From Protonemura montana (taxonomy: Eukaryota > Arthropoda > Insecta > Plecoptera > Nemouridae), in contig OX387602.1 in the NCBI GenBank assembly GCA_947568835.1, positions 590,570-654,569 of the forward strand: a DNA stretch of 64,000 nucleotides. Reading direction: 5' to 3'. Made by a program: the position numbers and the translations under genes. Under the pieces are notes generated by a model. That model saw only the letters and a program-made list of their open reading frames with translations. It was not told the origin of the DNA and did not search any database. Positions 60,501-64,000 of this stretch are shown in pieces (within the stretch, counting starts at the first letter, position 1; each line of letters begins with the position of its first letter).

Positions 60501-63500
60501 GCGCGGAGGAAGCTGCATGATCGACGCCGATCCGTAGACGCAAGTTTGGCGACGCCATTCGCAATTAGTGTTCGGCCAGACAGTGATGAACGTACGCCGA
60601 CGCCGATAGCGAACGAAAACGTCAAGCCTATGCTAAAACCCGATTATTTTTATCGTTAATGCCGCTCATTGTTTGGTCCTGGTAACACTGTTAATGTCTT
60701 AACTGCAGTCAAGACAAATAGAAAAATTACAGCATTGTTTAAACCAGATATTAGTTATAAGTTATTAGTTACTGGTCAGTGAAGCAATTGTTCTAACAAT
60801 AATTTATACAATTACAGGTGCAACATGAGTAGAAACACAAGCCATCGCATGACTTGGAAACCAGTAATTTCTTTCATTTCCTAATTCCTAACAACACACA
60901 CAATGCACATAATTGTTGTAAATGCATTCTGGTAATGATATATTTGATTGTAAAACAGTACTGGTTCGGTGCTAAGGACATGCGTGAGCTGTTGTTAGGT
61001 GAGTGGGCACGTGGACTGCGCGAGTGGCCGCGGCTTGCACTCGGTGGAACCGGGTGGAACCGGGAGGCAGTGGGTGGAACCGGGGGGCAGTTGGTGGAAT
61101 CTGCCCGAATACGACCTCGCGCAGTCAGAGGTCGACATTGAGCTCAGTGGCACCAACCCACGGCTGGCTTGCCAACTCCCTTGCGTTGGTACCACTCACA
61201 GACATAGCCTCGGCGATATTGTCAGCCACCCAGGAAGCTTGTTTGGTTGCTATTTAAATGTTCCACCTAGAGCTACATGTGACATGTATTCGTTGACATA
61301 ATATTCGCTGCACTTTGATTCTCTTCTGTTCCGTGTTTCTGTTTCACGCATCGATTGACAATCGCATATAACACAACTTCGCTTGCACTTTCTTTCAAGA
61401 AGCAGGTATGAGACGACTTAAACAAGAGAGACAAGATCGCGACGTCGTTGATGACTTGTCATAATATTGAGCGATAGGGATTTGCCACCTCTCGCCTTTC
61501 TTTCTTGCTTTCTCCTCAAGGTTGAGCGTATGCGTGTGGGCCGATGCGGCGACTAGTCAGGGAGCCGTCAGTACTCTGTCGGAGAGTCACGTCCCGAGAC
61601 GAGACGGTCCCAAGGCGGTGATATTACTGCCTGCCAAACGACTTGACACAATGCAACACCCAACCGCGGAAATTTGGTGGGACGTTGAACCAACCACTGA
61701 TACCAATGCATACCAAAACACCGCACAACACGTTTCAATACATACCAGTACTTTTTACTCACTTTTTCCACCTTTTTTTTAGGTTGTACAATGTTCCAAC
61801 CTTCGATGCATGGCCCAAAAAAAACATATTTAATAACGAGTCCATTAAAAGTAAGTTAACAACGAAATGAACAGTTAACATTGCGGATGAAAATAAAGTA
61901 ATACATCATTTCTCATTTAACATTTTGCGAAATGAACAATGAATAAAAAAAATAAAATCGAGCGGCTTTATATATTTATAATAAACTCAGCTGCTGCGTA
62001 TATTTCTCTTCTAAAAAATCTCCACTCATGGCCCAGAATTCCTTCTGCCTGATAATCTTGTATTTTTATTCCGATTTACCGCTACGGTGTATTTTAGCGG
62101 GACTTCAATAGTGGATTTCGAATGAGCTGTGGTAATTAGCACGTGTACATATGGGCATATGATTTGGCAACTGCTATCCACACAATGCATCGCCTGTACT
62201 TCCTAAAGTCGCAGAATCTCTCTCGCAAGATCCAACATCTAACGACGTCGCGATGAAAACTGCATTACATCCCGAAAGTTGACTATAATCTGACGTTCCT
62301 GACTGCATTTACTGAGCCACACGTCCGTTGGGAAATCCGGCGAAAGAAAATGTGGTCTTAAACAGGAATTTCAACTAACAAATTGTTAAACCACTCGATC
62401 AGTCCCTTGCCGTGGTTTGATAACCTCTCGTTGGGTGATGGAATACACTGTATGGTCACCCCATGCAATGCAGACATGACCTGTTCCCAGAATCAGATCC
62501 CTCTTGTCATTTTACTGCGACTTGAGGTATTACTCGGCTACCCACTCTTGTTTGATTGTACCTTCCTCTAACGCCGTCGAGAACCACGAATTCGGCCCTC
62601 AACGTTGCTCGGCGCCAAAATGAACTTTGTTTTCCTGACAGATTATTCGGAGCCCAGTCTTGGGTGCTCATGCCGAAGCTCCTAATTAATCTCGTTTCGG
62701 GATTCTGAAAAACTCGTACATTTTTTAAAAAGTTGTTCCTACGCGCGTTTTCAAGGCAAACACTCCTGGGGGCATAATCCGCGGCAGCTAAATTTTACTG
62801 GGTACATTAAAGACGAGCGATAGGCTTATTTAATAAAGTAGGGCATCTTCATTCTTCATATCTGCCAAAACTTTGTAACGCTGGTGCACGTTGTTAGTCG
62901 AAGCGGAGTTAATGCGCGCACATAAAATTTACACGTCTACCAGCAACACTGGAGCGCCCCGTCACTGCGTTCGCTCGGCTTGCTGTAAATCGCATAAAAC
63001 CGCGTTCCCTCCGCCCACTCGAACACTCTTTTACAGTGCAAAAAGTGTAGGCATTAAACCAGGTGCCTGTGAGAACAAAAAAAAAGCTTCAGATTTCGTT
63101 AAAACCTGTCCATTGACAAAGCAATCGAAACAAATGCCTTCGTCAGCCACGTGATTATTAATTATTTAATGGGACGCAAAGAACAATTATCTTCAAACAT
63201 TAGCGTAGTCATTTTTACTGCTAACGAGATGAATGCAAACAATTGGTGCATTATTAATACGACTCTCAGGTGATAGATAATGTGTGCAGTTCTCTATCTC
63301 TTGCTGCAACAGACATTGTTTTACGTTCCAACATCGTGTGCCGCACATAAAAGCGATATTTGCCTACTCTGGGTGCCGAATGGTCCGCCGTACCTACTCG
63401 TGGCACCTCGGACACAGCCGTAGCGCCGGGCACGATTTTCCCATGGTTGGTGTTATTTTCTGGGATCGTTGACAGAAAGACATTCGCTTAACGGTATGGA

Positions 63501-64000
63501 TTCAAGACCAATATTATTATGTAACTCTCAATAAAAATTGAATTGTCGTGTCTCGCCTGTTGTTGTTGCAGCTGATCGCTGGTATGGCACACAGGTATTT
63601 AACTGAAAAGTGAACCACGATGCAGGTCTTGTTTTTCCAATGCGAAACCGACTGTTCCTATGTGTTCCGCTCAACTTTATGAGGTAGATCGTCCGACGAT
63701 ACTGATCCCACGCCATCTCTGTGCCAGAGCTGGGTCGGCACATTCGCCATCGCGCTCCTCTTTTGTGTCCCCGATTTACTCGACGCCTGCAGGGTGAGAC
63801 CACATTGACACATAGGTGTTACGTGTTTGAGTCTACTTAGTTCAGCCGATGTGCTCGCTGATCAAGTTGTTCGTTAAGCTAGACGCGCGTGACGACGGAC
63901 TCTTCGACGCCTCGATCTCGGCACGGCGATCGGAGGAAAACGGATTTTCTTGGTGCTAGACTGTAGCAAATCGGCGCTGCAACAGTGATGACCATGACGT
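57530..64000. other. Non-coding stretch to the right edge
   Basis: About 6.5 kb with only short frames and no recognisable exon or RNA gene. Small items are a weak B-box-like sequence on the minus strand at 57926-57939 and imperfect GTGGAACCGGG repeats at 61043-61100. Confidence 0.5.
61043..61100. repeat. Imperfect GTGGAACCGGG short repeats
   Basis: GTGGAACCGGG-type units recur at about 10- and 20-bp spacings, with GGCAGTGG and GGCAGTTG between them, in a G-rich segment. Confidence 0.75.

Overview
This is a eukaryotic nuclear window, almost certainly from an arthropod. It holds spliced exons with canonical GT/AG junctions, very long introns, long gene-poor stretches, many micro- and minisatellites, and SINE-like elements. 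I saw no prokaryotic gene organisation and no viral or organellar genes. The coding part resembles the arthropod family of PAN/apple plus zona pellucida (ZP) cuticle proteins (trynity / neyo / morpheyus type in Drosophila). I cannot resolve the taxon further from sequence alone.

Layout: (1) Positions 1-11685, minus strand: the 5' part of one PAN-PAN-PAN-ZP gene. Four coding exons join in frame (11237-11651, 7818-8019, 306-642, 1-228) to give the first 394 residues: signal peptide, a low-complexity Pro/Ala/Ser linker, three Cys-rich PAN/apple modules and the start of a ZP domain. The gene runs off the left edge inside the ZP domain. An acceptor site at 11686-11687 shows that a non-coding 5' exon lies further right, so an unknown part of the rest of the window may be its first intron or promoter region. 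Intron 2 carries two long near-perfect hairpins and a GCC repeat. (2) 11.7-32.9 kb: mostly featureless non-coding DNA with two same-strand copies of a 5S-rRNA-headed SINE-like element (about 19.78-20.08 and 20.93-21.16 kb) and weaker tRNA-like SINE heads near 26.05 and 30.84 kb. (3) 32.9-57.5 kb: a belt of tandem arrays in non-coding DNA. These are a 16-bp array (32985-33311), a 15-bp array (43914-43995), a 22-bp array of about 52 copies (44391-45539), a CCAG/CCAA array (46321-47163), a GGCT/TGCT array (52521-53648) and a 56-bp array of about 41 copies (55241-57529). Several show higher-order structure, where rare variants recur at exact multiples of the unit. A tRNA-Ser-like element lies near 35.9 kb and another tRNA-like head near 54.48 kb. 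(4) 57.5-64 kb: no gene or repeat I can support.

The long uninterrupted reading frames inside the arrays, often in all six frames at once, follow from repeat units without stop codons and should not be read as genes. I found no convincing novel multi-gene system. The most interesting signals are the 5S-derived SINE pair, the twin intronic hairpins, and the higher-order organisation and shared sequence themes of the tandem arrays.
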